The notes: generated by a model not told the origin, from the letters alone. DNA of 64,000 nt from Pseudomonas sp. PDM04 (GCF_014851765.1 NZ_JACVAI010000004.1:434001-498000), one strand, 5' to 3'; counted from the stretch's first letter, positions 52,740 to 62,765 are shown. Numbers and translations are program-made.

Positions 52740-55319
52740 TCAGGCAAACTCGCAGGTCACGCCGGCAAGGCCAGCGAGCGTTACGTGAACATGCTTGAGG
52801 CTTTCACCACTGGCCATCGCGTCAAGCAAGCGATCGGCCACCCTTGGCACTACGTGCAGGTCGAGTAAATGGTCGATCAACCGAGCACCGCTATCGCTTT
52901 GGCTGCAGCGCTCGGCGAGGTGATCGACGAGGCTTGGCGAGTAGGTGAAGTCCAGCTGACGTCGACTCAAGCGCTCGCCCAGACGCCCGAGTCTGAGTTC
53001 GATCAACTCACGCATCACCGGCCCGCTAACCGGGTAGTAAGGCACCACTCGCATACGCGCCAGCAGCGCCGGCTTGAAGTGCTCGGTGAGTAGCGGCCGC
53101 AGGGTTTCTTCCAGCCTCTCGACTGGGGGACGCGCGCCGTTTTCGCAGAGTTTGCCGATGTGCTCGCTGCCCAGGTTCGAGGTCATCAGGATCAAGGTGT
53201 TACGAAAATCGATCTCGCGCCCCTCGCCATCGTTGGCCACGCCTTTGTCGAAGATCTGGTAGAACAGGTTGAGCACATCCGGGTCGGCTTTTTCGACTTC
53301 ATCGAGCAGCACCACCGAGTAAGGCTTCTGGCGTACCGCTTCAGTGAGCATGCCGCCCTCGCCATAACCGACGTATCCCGGTGGCGCACCGATCAGGCGC
53401 GAGATGGTGTGTTTCTCCTGAAACTCGGACATGTTGATGGTGGTGATGAAACGGTCACCGCCGTACAGCAAATCGGCGAGGGCCAAGGCGGTTTCGGTCT
53501 TGCCGACGCCACTCGGGCCAACCAGCAGGAACACGCCGACCGGTGCGTCAGGCTTGTTCATGCCGGCAGCGGCGGCACGTATTGCACGGTCCAGGGCGTG
53601 GACCGCTTGCTCCTGGCCGCGGATCCGGGCCCCCAGGTCGACGGCAAAACCGGCAATCTTCGCGTTGTGCTCTCGAGCCAATTGCGCCAGTGGCACACCG
53701 GTCCACGCGCTGATGACTTCGGCGACCAGCCTTGGACAGACTTCAAAACTCACCAGACGCTGCTTGATCTGGGCCTCGGTCAGGGCACGGTGGGTATCAT
53801 TCAGTGCAGCTGCCAGTTTATCGGTGACTTCGATGGCATCGGACTGACGCGACGCGGCGAGTTGCTGACGTTGGTCCAGCAGGCGCTCGGCGAGCGTCCG
53901 CTGTTCAGTCCACAGGGCGTGCAGCGCAACCCTCTCATCTTCAGCGGCGGCCAGACGATCTTCCAAGGCGGCGAGTGCCTCGTGGTCGATCGACAGGCCG
54001 GCTTCGGCATCACGGCGCAGCGCCTGACTCTGACGGCCACCCTCAGCCAGTTCGCCACGCAGCAGCTCCAGGCTTTGCGGCGCAGCGGCGAGGCTGATGC
54101 GCACACGAGCGCAGGCGGTATCGAGCACATCCACCGCCTTGTCAGGCAACTGTCGGCCCGCCAGGTAGCGCGCGGACAACGCGACGGCGGCCACCACCGC
54201 GTCATCGCGCAGGTAGACCCCGTGGTTTTTCTCGTAAACCTGTGCCAGGCCACGGAGGATCGTCACCGCTTCGTTAACGCTCGGTTCATGCAGTTGGACC
54301 GCCTGAAAACGACGAGCCAGTGCAGGGTCTTTTTCGAAGTACTTCTTGTACTCGCCCCAGGTGGTCGCAGCGATGGTGCGCAACTCGCCTCGCGCCAGCG
54401 CCGGCTTGAGCAGGTTGGCAGCGTCGGAGCCACCGGCATTTGCGCCAGCACCAATCAGCGTGTGCGCTTCGTCGATGAACAGGATGATCGGCTTCGGGGA
54501 TGCCTTGACTTGCTCAATCACACCCTTGAGGCGACGCTCAAACTCTCCCTTGAGGCTGGCTCCGGCCTGCAGCAGGCCCATGTCCAGGGACAGCAGCTCG
54601 ACACCTTTCAATACCTGGGGTACTTCACCGGCCACGATGCGCGTGGCCAACCCTTCGACAATCGCGGTTTTACCGACGCCCGCCTCCCCCACCACGATCG
54701 GATTGTTCTTGCGTCGCCGCGCGAGGATATCGACCATCTGCCGGATCGCACCATCGCGGCACAACACCGGGTCGAGTTTGCCGTCTCGAGCCTGCTGGGT
54801 CAGGTTATGAGTGAAGCGCTCCAGCAGCGAGTCGTTCGACATGCCGGGGTGACTTGCCACCGCTTGATCGGGTTGGGAAAGCGCGAATGCGATCAAGCGT
54901 TCGATGTTCAACCTGGCCAGCAATGGCTGGTAACGACTGCCGGCGTAGCGCATCGGGTTACGCAGCAACGCGAGTATCAGCGCAGCCTGCCCGACCTGAC
55001 TCCGGCCCAACTCCAGGTTGGCCACCAGCAGCGCGTCCTGAAGCCATTGCACCAGCTCCAGGGCGAACACAGGGTTACGCGACGCACTGTCCTCGCTGCG
55101 CGATTGCAAAGCGGCGCTCAACTCACACACCTCCACTTCGGCGTCTTGCAACGCGCGTGCAAGCAAGCCTTGGGGACGTTCGAGCAAACACAGCAGCATG
55201 TCTTCGATGAGTACCTTGCTGCCGCCACGGGTGACACACCGCTCGGCAGCGCGTTCCAGATCACGGCGGGTTTCGGCGTCCAGTGCCTGAATCAGTTGTT
55301 GCAGGTCGACATTGATCAT
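52740..55319 (-). CDS. clpV: T6SS AAA+ ATPase ClpV (TssH)
   Basis: An 859-aa ClpB-like protein. An N-terminal ClpV-N domain (1-150) is followed by two AAA+ modules: Walker A GEAGVGKTA (about 214) and GPSGVGKTE (about 610), Walker B IILFIDEAH and VVLLDEVEKA. ClpV extracts and recycles the contracted TssB/TssC sheath. It lies between tssG and sfa with 10-14 base gaps. Confidence 0.95.
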   Translation of the reverse strand: MINVDLQQLIQALDAETRRDLERAAERCVTRGGSKVLIEDMLLCLLERPQGLLARALQDAEVEVCELSAALQSRSEDSASRNPVFALELVQWLQDALLVANLELGRSQVGQAALILALLRNPMRYAGSRYQPLLARLNIERLIAFALSQPDQAVASHPGMSNDSLLERFTHNLTQQARDGKLDPVLCRDGAIRQMVDILARRRKNNPIVVGEAGVGKTAIVEGLATRIVAGEVPQVLKGVELLSLDMGLLQAGASLKGEFERRLKGVIEQVKASPKPIILFIDEAHTLIGAGANAGGSDAANLLKPALARGELRTIAATTWGEYKKYFEKDPALARRFQAVQLHEPSVNEAVTILRGLAQVYEKNHGVYLRDDAVVAAVALSARYLAGRQLPDKAVDVLDTACARVRISLAAAPQSLELLRGELAEGGRQSQALRRDAEAGLSIDHEALAALEDRLAAAEDERVALHALWTEQRTLAERLLDQRQQLAASRQSDAIEVTDKLAAALNDTHRALTEAQIKQRLVSFEVCPRLVAEVISAWTGVPLAQLAREHNAKIAGFAVDLGARIRGQEQAVHALDRAIRAAAAGMNKPDAPVGVFLLVGPSGVGKTETALALADLLYGGDRFITTINMSEFQEKHTISRLIGAPPGYVGYGEGGMLTEAVRQKPYSVVLLDEVEKADPDVLNLFYQIFDKGVANDGEGREIDFRNTLILMTSNLGSEHIGKLCENGARPPVERLEETLRPLLTEHFKPALLARMRVVPYYPVSGPVMRELIELRLGRLGERLSRRQLDFTYSPSLVDHLAERCSQSDSGARLIDHLLDLHVVPRVADRLLDAMASGESLKHVHVTLAGLAGVTCEFA

Positions 55320-55333
55320 TGTTCATCAGTCCT

Positions 55334-56341
55334 TTAATGAATCGTGCTACCCAGAGTCACCACGCCGTTCGCATTGTCGCGACCGAGCCAGCTAGTCCAC
55401 CCCAGTCGACAGACGTTCTGCGCACCTATGCGCAGTTCGTGGATTTCTGCCTGACGCAACACCAGGCGGATGTCGTACCCAAGCGGGTCACGCAGGGTGA
55501 AACGCACCAGCGCGCACAGCGGCTGGTAGCCAAAACCGACCGGCAGGAATTCGTGGAAGCGTTGCCAATCGAGCTCACGGATGTGGATCCGGAATTTGCC
55601 GCTGCGGTCACGCACCTGTTCCCCCAGCACCAGGTCACCGCCCAGCAGGCTGGAGGCGCTGCCCAGTCGATTGCGTTGCTCGTCGAGAATGACCACCCGG
55701 CGCTCGATGCACTGCTCGATGGTCAGCTCGGCATGCTTGAAGTAGTAACGCAGCACCGCTTCGATCAACGCTGCCGAATGCGCTCGCAGACTGAGCAGCC
55801 CAAGGTAGGGCAGCAAACGTTTCCAGTTCAGATCCCGGGCACGGCGGATTTCTTCGCCACCGAGCCCGACCAAGGCAAACAGCTGCGCCGAGAACGGATC
55901 GAGGGCGCCACTTTCGAAGCTGGCGCGGTAGCGGTACTTTTTCCAGATCGGCAACATCAAACGGTGCAAGCGATGGTGAAAAAGATCGAGGAAGCGGCGG
56001 GTCGGGTTGCCGTCCTCGCTGTCGCCCAACGCCTGTTCACCGTAAAACGCTGGCAGCGGAGAACCGGCACCGATCAAGCCGATCAGGTTGAACCGCAGGC
56101 GCGCGCGCAACTGCCCGTGCTCATGAAAGAACTCGACACGGTCGACATCTGTGCCGGGAAAACCGAGGCTCGGGTTGGCCTGAAACTCCAGTTGATCGTA
56201 AAGGTCGTCTTCGTTCAGATGCGGGTGAGCGTTGCGCAGCCGGTTAATCACCAGCAGCACAGCCTGAAACAGCGAATATTCGCGAATGCCTTGGGTCAGC
56301 CCACTTAGAGCAGCGGCTGCAGGCCCATACGTGGCGTCCAT
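55334..56341 (-). CDS. tssG: T6SS baseplate protein TssG
   Basis: A 335-aa protein with the TssG signature in the middle (FYGEQALGDSEDG, FLDLFHHRLHRLMLPIWKKYRY, FAQLFALVGLGG-type). It forms the baseplate wedge with TssF and TssE. It overlaps the end of tssF by 37 bases and has AGAGGTG before its ATG, so the overlap is genuine and the two genes are coupled. Confidence 0.94.
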   Translation of the reverse strand: MDATYGPAAAALSGLTQGIREYSLFQAVLLVINRLRNAHPHLNEDDLYDQLEFQANPSLGFPGTDVDRVEFFHEHGQLRARLRFNLIGLIGAGSPLPAFYGEQALGDSEDGNPTRRFLDLFHHRLHRLMLPIWKKYRYRASFESGALDPFSAQLFALVGLGGEEIRRARDLNWKRLLPYLGLLSLRAHSAALIEAVLRYYFKHAELTIEQCIERRVVILDEQRNRLGSASSLLGGDLVLGEQVRDRSGKFRIHIRELDWQRFHEFLPVGFGYQPLCALVRFTLRDPLGYDIRLVLRQAEIHELRIGAQNVCRLGWTSWLGRDNANGVVTLGSTIH

Positions 56342-58092
56342 TGGTACACCTCTCCCTGTGTGCTTTTGACCTGTAACTCGTGGTACGAATTGAGGCTGGC
56401 GTACAGCGCGAAAAACTCATTGAGAACCGACGTGAAGACAAACAGGTCGCCCTCGCCGACATACCCCTGCGGATCGATGGTCAGCTCGGTGCGTAGCCCA
56501 CGTACCGGTAGACCCTGATGCAACCGATCGACGTGCTGATGCCTGATCGACTTGAGGCCGCCCAACAGGCGTTTGCTGACTTTTTCTGCGTGTTGGTCGT
56601 AGTACCGCGGCAGGTCGTAGGTTTCGAGAATCACCTTCAATGCATTGACGTCGGCCAACGACAGGTAATTGAGTGACATGTTGCTGATCAGCCTCCAGAG
56701 AAAGTCCCGGTTTACCGGAGGCGCAAAACTGCTGGTCACGGATGTAATGTTGCGGAAAGTCAGAAACTCCGGTGTTTTTTCACACGCGATGCAGATGTCA
56801 CCGAGATTGAGCTGGCGCGGCAGGTTCTGGTTGGTGCACGTCAGCTCGATCGACAGGGTTTCCTGCTCTGCGGTGTCGCGGACGCCAAAACTCAGGTAGG
56901 TGTCTAGACCGTCGTGCAACGAGGACGCACGCTGACGGATGCTGTAATGCGGGCGGCTGATGGGCACGTCGAAACTCGGGTCATGTTCGAAGGATTCGAA
57001 CGGCACATACACCTGATAGCCCCGACCGCCAGCATTCCAGCCGGTCACGGTCTCCACCGAGAACACCCCGCAGCTTTTCAGATCGTGCTGGACAGGCAGC
57101 AACAGGTACTCGTCCTGCCTGCCGTCCAGGCGTATTGGCAAGGCGTCGTGCTTGAACAGGTTGACGATAGGTGTGCAGTAGAGCTTCACGTTGTCGAGTG
57201 TCGGGCGCAGTCTCTGAATGCCACGGTCACGGATGTCAAAGCGCAGCTCGAATCCGCGAGCCTGCTTGAGCACGCTCTCCGGTAATGCGCTGAGCAGGTC
57301 CAATCCGTTGATGTCGACGAACAGAAATTTATCCTGGAAAGCGAAGTATTCCTGCAGGTAGCGATAACCACGGAAAGTATTCAGCGGGTACGGGATCAGC
57401 GCCTCCTCTTCGGCAAAACCGACCGGTTGCACACGATTGCTGTGCATCTTCATCACCGTCGGTGTGCCTTCCCCCCCGTCGATGGGGTTGCCGGTGCCGT
57501 CCAGCGGAATCAGTTCGATGCCTTCCAGATGGCGCAACAAGCTGAGGTAGAGCATCTGGCTGATGTAGCGCTCGCCAGCCAGGTGCAGACGCAAGCGACT
57601 CAGCTCGAGTTCACCGAGGTGCCCATCAACGCTCATTTGCAAACGCAGGCTCAACAACGAACCGTCACCCTTGACCGAGTAATTGAGTGCCGCGAGATGC
57701 ACCGCCATGACTTCGGTCGGGTAGCAGGTACGAAAGCGGCAACACACACCTTCGACCGGCACGCTTTCGATGGGGGTATCACGCTCGACCCGTAACGCAG
57801 GACCTGTTCGCTTCAACGGGTCGAACTGCAGAATGCTGAACGCCGGCAGTGGCCGCATGTAATTGGGCCACAGCAATTGCATCAGCGAATGGGTGAGCTC
57901 GGGCAACTCGTCATCAAGCTTCTGACGCAGACGCCCTGTCAGGAATGCAAAACCCTCAAGTAACCGCTCCACATCCGGGTCACGCCCGGCCTGCCCCAGG
58001 AAAGGGGCCAATGCCGGGCTGCGCTCGGCAAATCGGCGACCCAGCTGGCGAAGGGCAGTGAGTTCGCTCTGGTAGTAGTGGTTGAAGGACAC
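56305..58092 (-). CDS. tssF: T6SS baseplate protein TssF
   Basis: A 595-aa protein that starts at GTG with SFNHYYQSELTALRQLG, the family's conserved N-terminus; FAERSPALAPFLGQAGRDPDVERLLE and ELTHSLMQLLWPNYMRP follow. GGAG lies ten bases before the GTG at 58092. An upstream extension to 58251 has no family match. It is the wedge scaffold with TssG. Confidence 0.94.
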   Translation of the reverse strand: MSFNHYYQSELTALRQLGRRFAERSPALAPFLGQAGRDPDVERLLEGFAFLTGRLRQKLDDELPELTHSLMQLLWPNYMRPLPAFSILQFDPLKRTGPALRVERDTPIESVPVEGVCCRFRTCYPTEVMAVHLAALNYSVKGDGSLLSLRLQMSVDGHLGELELSRLRLHLAGERYISQMLYLSLLRHLEGIELIPLDGTGNPIDGGEGTPTVMKMHSNRVQPVGFAEEEALIPYPLNTFRGYRYLQEYFAFQDKFLFVDINGLDLLSALPESVLKQARGFELRFDIRDRGIQRLRPTLDNVKLYCTPIVNLFKHDALPIRLDGRQDEYLLLPVQHDLKSCGVFSVETVTGWNAGGRGYQVYVPFESFEHDPSFDVPISRPHYSIRQRASSLHDGLDTYLSFGVRDTAEQETLSIELTCTNQNLPRQLNLGDICIACEKTPEFLTFRNITSVTSSFAPPVNRDFLWRLISNMSLNYLSLADVNALKVILETYDLPRYYDQHAEKVSKRLLGGLKSIRHQHVDRLHQGLPVRGLRTELTIDPQGYVGEGDLFVFTSVLNEFFALYASLNSYHELQVKSTQGEVYQWTPRMGLQPLL

Positions 58093-58105
58093 AGTATGAA
58101 GCTCC

Positions 58106-58513
58106 TTAGCTGACCTTGACTTGACCGCTGCCATCCAGGCACGCGGTGAAACTGACCTGACGCTGGAAGCCCTCCACCTCCAGCAGGCCTTCGATACCGA
58201 ACGACAGACGGAGCGGGTCGAAATCACGCGGCAAGGCAATGACCCGCACATTGCTCAGGCGCGGTTCGTAGCCTTCGATAAAGCGTTCGATGGTCTCTCG
58301 GGCTTGAATCAGCGAGTCATGCAGGCTCAGGCGCATGTCATTGAGATCCGGCAACCCGTAATCGGGCAGTGTCTGCACGCTGCCGGCGCGGGTGCTGAGC
58401 ATCTTGGCCAGGTGGGCGGCCACCGATGCCATCGCGCAAGCTTCGCGGCTCCAGCCGAGGCGCTCTTCCACGTCGCCCCCCAGGCGTTCGAAAAGGCTGC
58501 CGTACCCCCTCAT
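58106..58513 (-). CDS. tssE: T6SS baseplate protein TssE (gp25-like)
   Basis: A 135-aa gp25-like protein: LPDYGLPDLNDMRLSL and the EPRLSNVRVIALP strand are diagnostic. TssE nucleates sheath assembly at the wedge. GGAGTCAGTC precedes the ATG. Confidence 0.93.
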   Translation of the reverse strand: MRGYGSLFERLGGDVEERLGWSREACAMASVAAHLAKMLSTRAGSVQTLPDYGLPDLNDMRLSLHDSLIQARETIERFIEGYEPRLSNVRVIALPRDFDPLRLSFGIEGLLEVEGFQRQVSFTACLDGSGQVKVS

Positions 58514-58525
58514 GACTGACTCCGC

Positions 58526-60001
58526 TTACTCTTTGTCCAGCTTGCCAACCAGCGACAGGGTGAAATCGGCCCCCATGTACTTGAAGTGCGGGCGCACGTT
58601 GAGGCTGACGCGGTACCAGCCAGGCTCGCCCTCGACATCGCTGACGATGATCTGGGCGGCGCGCAATGGACGACGCCCTCGAACTTCGGCGCTGGGGTTT
58701 TCCTGGTCGGCCACGTACTGACGAATCCATTTGTTGAGCTCCAGCTCGAGGTCGGTGCGTTCCTTCCACGAACCGAGTTGCTCGCGCTGCAGCACTTTCA
58801 GGTAATGAGCCAGGCGGTTGACAACCATCATGTACGGCAGTTGGGTACCGAGCTTGTAGTTCAGCTCAGCCGTCTTGCCCTCCGCGCTGATACCAAAGAA
58901 CTTCGGCTTCTGTACCGAGCTGGCGGAGAAGAACGCCGCGTTATCGGAGCCTTTGCGCATGGTCAGGGAGATGAAGCCCTCCTCGGCCAGTTCGTATTCG
59001 CGACGATCGGAAACCAGCATCTCGGTGGGAATCTTGGTTTCAATTTCGCCCATGCTTTCGAAGTGGTGCAGCGGCAGGTCCTCAACGGCACCGCCGCTTT
59101 GCGGGCCAATGATGTTCGGACACCAGCGGAATTTGGCGAAGCTGTCGGTCAGCCGGGTGCCGAACGCGTAGGCCGTATTACCCCACAGGTAATGCTCGTG
59201 GCTGTTGGCAACGTTCTCTTTGTAGACGAACGATTTCACCGGGTTTTCCTGCGGATCGTAGGGGTTTCGCAGCAGGAAACGTGGCACGGTCAGCCCCACG
59301 TAACGGGCGTCTTCGGACATGCGGAAGCTCTGCCACTTGGCAAATTGCGGGCCATCGAAGTGATCTTTCAGATCCTTCAGATCCGGCAGGCCGGTAAAGC
59401 TTTCCAGGCCGAAGAAGGCCGGGCCGGCGGCCGCGATGAAGGGAGCATGAGACATGCAGGCCACGCTGGATACGTACTGCATCAGCTTCACGTCAGGCGA
59501 GCTGGGCGACAGGAAGTAATCGGCAATGATCGCCCCTACCGGCTGACCCCCGAACTGCCCGTATTCAGCGGTGTAAACGTGCTTGTACAAACCCGCCTGC
59601 ATGACTTCCGGCGAGTCTTCGAAATCTTCCAGCAGATCGTCCTTGGAGACATTGAGAATTTCGATCTTGATGTTTTCGCGGAAGTTGGTGCGGTCGACCA
59701 GCAATTGCAGGCCACGCCACGATGCCTCCAGGGACTGGAATTCAGGGTGGTGCAGGATCTCGTCAATCTGGCGGCTGAGCTTGGCATCGATCTGGGCAAT
59801 CATGCGATCAGCCATCGCTTTCTTGACGGGTTCACCGTTGTTCTGCGGTTTGAGCAGCTCCTCGATGAAGGCCGATACACCACGCTTGGCGATGTCGTAG
59901 GCTTCGTCATCCGGCGTCAGCCGGGTTTCGGCGATAATACTGTCGAGAATGCTGTATTGGCCGTTCTCGTGGCTGTTTTCCTGCGCTGCATTGGTGCTCA
60001 T
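58526..60001 (-). CDS. tssC: T6SS contractile sheath large subunit TssC
   Basis: A 491-aa VipB-type protein: ILHHPEFQSLEASWRGLQLLV, AIIADYFLSPSSPD, AYAFGTRLTDSFAKFRWCPNI and the C-terminal VSLNVRPHFKYMGADFTLSL are hallmark segments. It forms the sheath with TssB, whose gene lies 28 bases upstream. Confidence 0.96.
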   Translation of the reverse strand: MSTNAAQENSHENGQYSILDSIIAETRLTPDDEAYDIAKRGVSAFIEELLKPQNNGEPVKKAMADRMIAQIDAKLSRQIDEILHHPEFQSLEASWRGLQLLVDRTNFRENIKIEILNVSKDDLLEDFEDSPEVMQAGLYKHVYTAEYGQFGGQPVGAIIADYFLSPSSPDVKLMQYVSSVACMSHAPFIAAAGPAFFGLESFTGLPDLKDLKDHFDGPQFAKWQSFRMSEDARYVGLTVPRFLLRNPYDPQENPVKSFVYKENVANSHEHYLWGNTAYAFGTRLTDSFAKFRWCPNIIGPQSGGAVEDLPLHHFESMGEIETKIPTEMLVSDRREYELAEEGFISLTMRKGSDNAAFFSASSVQKPKFFGISAEGKTAELNYKLGTQLPYMMVVNRLAHYLKVLQREQLGSWKERTDLELELNKWIRQYVADQENPSAEVRGRRPLRAAQIIVSDVEGEPGWYRVSLNVRPHFKYMGADFTLSLVGKLDKE

Positions 60002-60029
60002 GATGTTGTCTTCCTTGGCTGATAGAGAC

Positions 60030-60533
60030 TCAGGCGTCCTGGGCGGCGAGGTTCAGGCCCAACTCACCCAATACGCGGCTGCGGGACTCGTCGTCAGAAA
60101 GCACGCCTTCAATGGCTTTTCTGAACGCGGGAGCGTTTCCCAGCGGGCCCTTGAGTGCCACCAGCGCATCGCGCAGTTCCATCAGTTTTCTCAACTCGGG
60201 CACTTGCTCGACCAGACTCGCCGGGTTGAAGTCCTTCATGGAATTGACGTGCAGTTCCACGGCCAGTTCGTCTGTATCGCAGCCCTCCTGAAGGCGGTTC
60301 GGTACGCTGATCGTCAGTTGCAATTCCTGCTTGGCCAGCACTTCGTCGAACGTCATCTTGTCGATGCTGATCGGCTTTCGGTCCTCGACCTTGCGTTCGT
60401 CCCTGCGATGGGTGTAGTCCCCGATTGCCAGTAACTTCAGAGGCAGTTCGATTTCTTCCTGAGCACCACCGATAGCCGGCTTGAAAGTGACGTTGATGCG
60501 TTCCTTGGGGGCGACCGAGCCTTCTTTGGCCAT
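60030..60533 (-). CDS. tssB: T6SS contractile sheath small subunit TssB
   Basis: A 167-aa VipA-type protein: MAKEGSVAPKERINVTFKPA, LPLKLLAIGDYT and ERKVEDRKPISIDKMTFDEV. It pairs with TssC and carries the ClpV contact region. The ATG at 60533 follows GGAG; an open extension to 60713 runs over tssA and has no support. Confidence 0.95.
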   Translation of the reverse strand: MAKEGSVAPKERINVTFKPAIGGAQEEIELPLKLLAIGDYTHRRDERKVEDRKPISIDKMTFDEVLAKQELQLTISVPNRLQEGCDTDELAVELHVNSMKDFNPASLVEQVPELRKLMELRDALVALKGPLGNAPAFRKAIEGVLSDDESRSRVLGELGLNLAAQDA

Positions 60534-60564
60534 GTGTTTCTCCTTGCGGTTGCGGCCCTGGGGC

Positions 60565-62121
60565 CTATTCGAGTACCACCTCGAGATCGAGGTGGCACAA
60601 CCTGCGATAAATCTCTTCCTTGCTTTCACGCACCGCATGGTTCTGCGGCAGCAATTCGCAGCAGCTGTACAGCAAATGCAGTACCTGCAGCGCAAGATCG
60701 GGCTCCCAGGCATTCAAGCCTGAGCCGTGTAGTGTCTGGTCAAGGGTTTCGAGCTGAGTCTTGGCCAGCTCGTACTGCCTGGCGGTGAAGCACAGGCGCG
60801 CGAGGGCGAACCTCCAGAAGAACTGCACACGCCCGCCATTGGCGCTTTTCAGGCCTTGTTTGAGCATTTGCACGGCCACCTTCAACCCGTCCTTGCGCAA
60901 GATCGTCAGGGCATCTTCAAGGGCCCGCTCCCACGCAGGGTGAGCCTCGGTGACGTCAACCTTGAGCTGTGCGGTGGCGGGCTGCAGGTGCGGCATGACA
61001 TGGGTGCTGATCCAGGCACGGGTGAGCGGATCAGCGAATGGGGATCCGTCATGAAAATGCAATTCGACGAGGCCTGGCAGGCGCTGAACCAAGAGCGCGA
61101 AATGGATTTCCACTTCGTGCATCGCCGTGTCGGCATTCAGTGCCCGGAGACACTCCCAAACCATACGCTGACCATCAAGCCAGAACGGCGCCCTCGACAA
61201 ATTCGTCTCCAGCTCCACCAACAGGTCGGCATGCTGGCCCTGGTCGTACCGGCCCTGATAATTCTTGAGCTCATCGGCTGGCAGATTGCGCAGCGGCGTA
61301 ATCTGCTCGGCGTTACGCTCGGGTAGCGTGTCGATCGGCAGCCATACCAAAGTGCGATTGAGGCGCAGGGCGCGCAGATCGGTCGCTTTTTGCTTGAGCC
61401 ACCAGGCGCACAACGCACGTGCACTTTCCTGCTGCGCACGCATGGCCTTATGGGCATCCTTCTCGCTGTCGATCGGAGCGCCAGGCGTGAACAGTTGCGT
61501 GGCAACCTGTTTGACCTGGGCCATTGCTGCACCGACCACACCCACCTCTGGCTGATCTTCGGAGACACGCTGCACCCGGCTTTTCAGACGGCGACAGATC
61601 GGCAACAGCAAAGGCGCATCTTCACCCAAGTGCTGAGTGCAGGCGGCATCCAGGCCTTCCAGATGCTCGACCAGCAGTTGGAACATCGGCAACTGCTCTT
61701 TGATCGCGATGTTCTCAGTCAGCACCTGTTCAAGGCGCGGCACCAACCATCTGATCGCCGCAGCACGGGTGCGCGCCTTGTTCGGATGAACGTCTCCCCA
61801 ATGGTTTTCGCACAGGTCATGCAGCAGTCCAAGTCCGGCGAGCAACCCCTGAAAGGACTCACACTGATACAACGCCCATGTCAGCCAGGCGCCAACACGC
61901 AGATCCTTGGATTGGGTGCTCAGCAGCCTTTCGCTGATTTCACGAATTTTCAGCCAGTCGACCTGACCGCTTTCATGCATCGACGAGGATTTCGCCAGCT
62001 CGCTCTCCAGACTTTCGTAATCATTCGAGAAACGAACATCTTCACCCGCAAAATTCCCTGTGGAGACGGGGGTTCTGGCGAGTTCGAGATAATGAATGGA
62101 AAGTTTGCTTGAGTAGGCCAT
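60565..62121 (-). CDS. tssA: T6SS cap/assembly protein TssA
   Basis: A 518-aa protein with the ImpA N-terminal region (FSNDYESLESELAKSSS, SQVDWLKIREISERLLS-type, RVGAWLTWALYQ) and a C-terminal VasJ-type half (RVQFFWRFALARLCF). This two-part length matches the TssA class of HSI-II loci that caps the growing sheath. It is the first gene of the leftward 16-gene T6SS unit, so its 5' side holds the main promoter. Confidence 0.92.
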   Translation of the reverse strand: MAYSSKLSIHYLELARTPVSTGNFAGEDVRFSNDYESLESELAKSSSMHESGQVDWLKIREISERLLSTQSKDLRVGAWLTWALYQCESFQGLLAGLGLLHDLCENHWGDVHPNKARTRAAAIRWLVPRLEQVLTENIAIKEQLPMFQLLVEHLEGLDAACTQHLGEDAPLLLPICRRLKSRVQRVSEDQPEVGVVGAAMAQVKQVATQLFTPGAPIDSEKDAHKAMRAQQESARALCAWWLKQKATDLRALRLNRTLVWLPIDTLPERNAEQITPLRNLPADELKNYQGRYDQGQHADLLVELETNLSRAPFWLDGQRMVWECLRALNADTAMHEVEIHFALLVQRLPGLVELHFHDGSPFADPLTRAWISTHVMPHLQPATAQLKVDVTEAHPAWERALEDALTILRKDGLKVAVQMLKQGLKSANGGRVQFFWRFALARLCFTARQYELAKTQLETLDQTLHGSGLNAWEPDLALQVLHLLYSCCELLPQNHAVRESKEEIYRRLCHLDLEVVLE

Positions 62122-62765
62122 GTTCTTCAGTCTGGACTGCAGTTATCCGCCAACCGGAACTCCCAGTGGCGTGGAATGATTACAAAAAATAAAAAAGCTT
62201 TTTACAGTTGCATTCGGACGTGCATCAGGATTGTTTGCAGTTATTTCTATAACCGCCATTTAAAGGCACCGAGCTCGGTACCCAGGCATGTTTCATAATG
62301 TTTGGGCGGGCGTCCCCTCTGTCCAATGGTGAGTTACTGGCCAAATTCTTATAACCCTCATGTTCAAGATCACTTGAAAGCATTGAGATAGAGCCTTCAA
62401 AACATTAACGCCCACCAAGACCCCGTATTCACTGGCCATGGCCCGCCGAGACAGGATCCGAAGCATGCCAAAAATAAAACAATATAAATGTAGGACCGTT
62501 CCGAAATATTGCCGGTGTCATGAAGAAAATGACGAACGACCATCAGAATGCCGAGGCAGACACATTTAAATAAAACTCAATAGTTACACTTATATGTTGC
62601 GGAAATTTCACACTTAGCTTTGGGATCCGTCCGACATAATTCTTCAGAATTCATTGTTAGGTTGCGTAATATTTTGACGAACAATCACGACCCCCAGGGC
62701 TCGGCGTCGCGCTTTACTTCTATCTCAGTTCAAGGAAGGGCTGAAAAACAAAAAGGATCAAGAAC
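62122..62765. other. AT-rich divergent regulatory region between tssA and vgrG
   Basis: 644 bases without a supported gene, visibly AT-richer than either flank. It holds the leftward tssA promoter and the rightward vgrG promoter. A perfect ACCGAGCTCGGT palindrome is at 62268-62279 and AATTCTtcAGAATT near 62638-62651. I found no sigma-54 -24/-12 element with correct spacing on either strand. Confidence 0.6.
62730..62738 (+). promoter_or_regulatory. Candidate RsmA/RsmE site in the vgrG leader
   Basis: UCAAGGAAG matches the RsmA/RsmE consensus UCANGGANG exactly and lies 28 bases before the vgrG start. A second GGA is in the ribosome site AAAGGATC. Binding two GGA sites together is the usual mode of Rsm repression. 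Inferred, not tested. Confidence 0.5.

Noticed and set aside
53160..55337. 725-aa open frame opposite clpV
   Set aside because: Mirror frame of clpV with no signature or ribosome site.
62266..62282. CACCGAGCTCGGTACCC resembles a cloning-vector polylinker
   Set aside because: Only about 14 bases match and the sequence around them is ordinary intergenic DNA; the match is explained by the ACCGAGCTCGGT palindrome.
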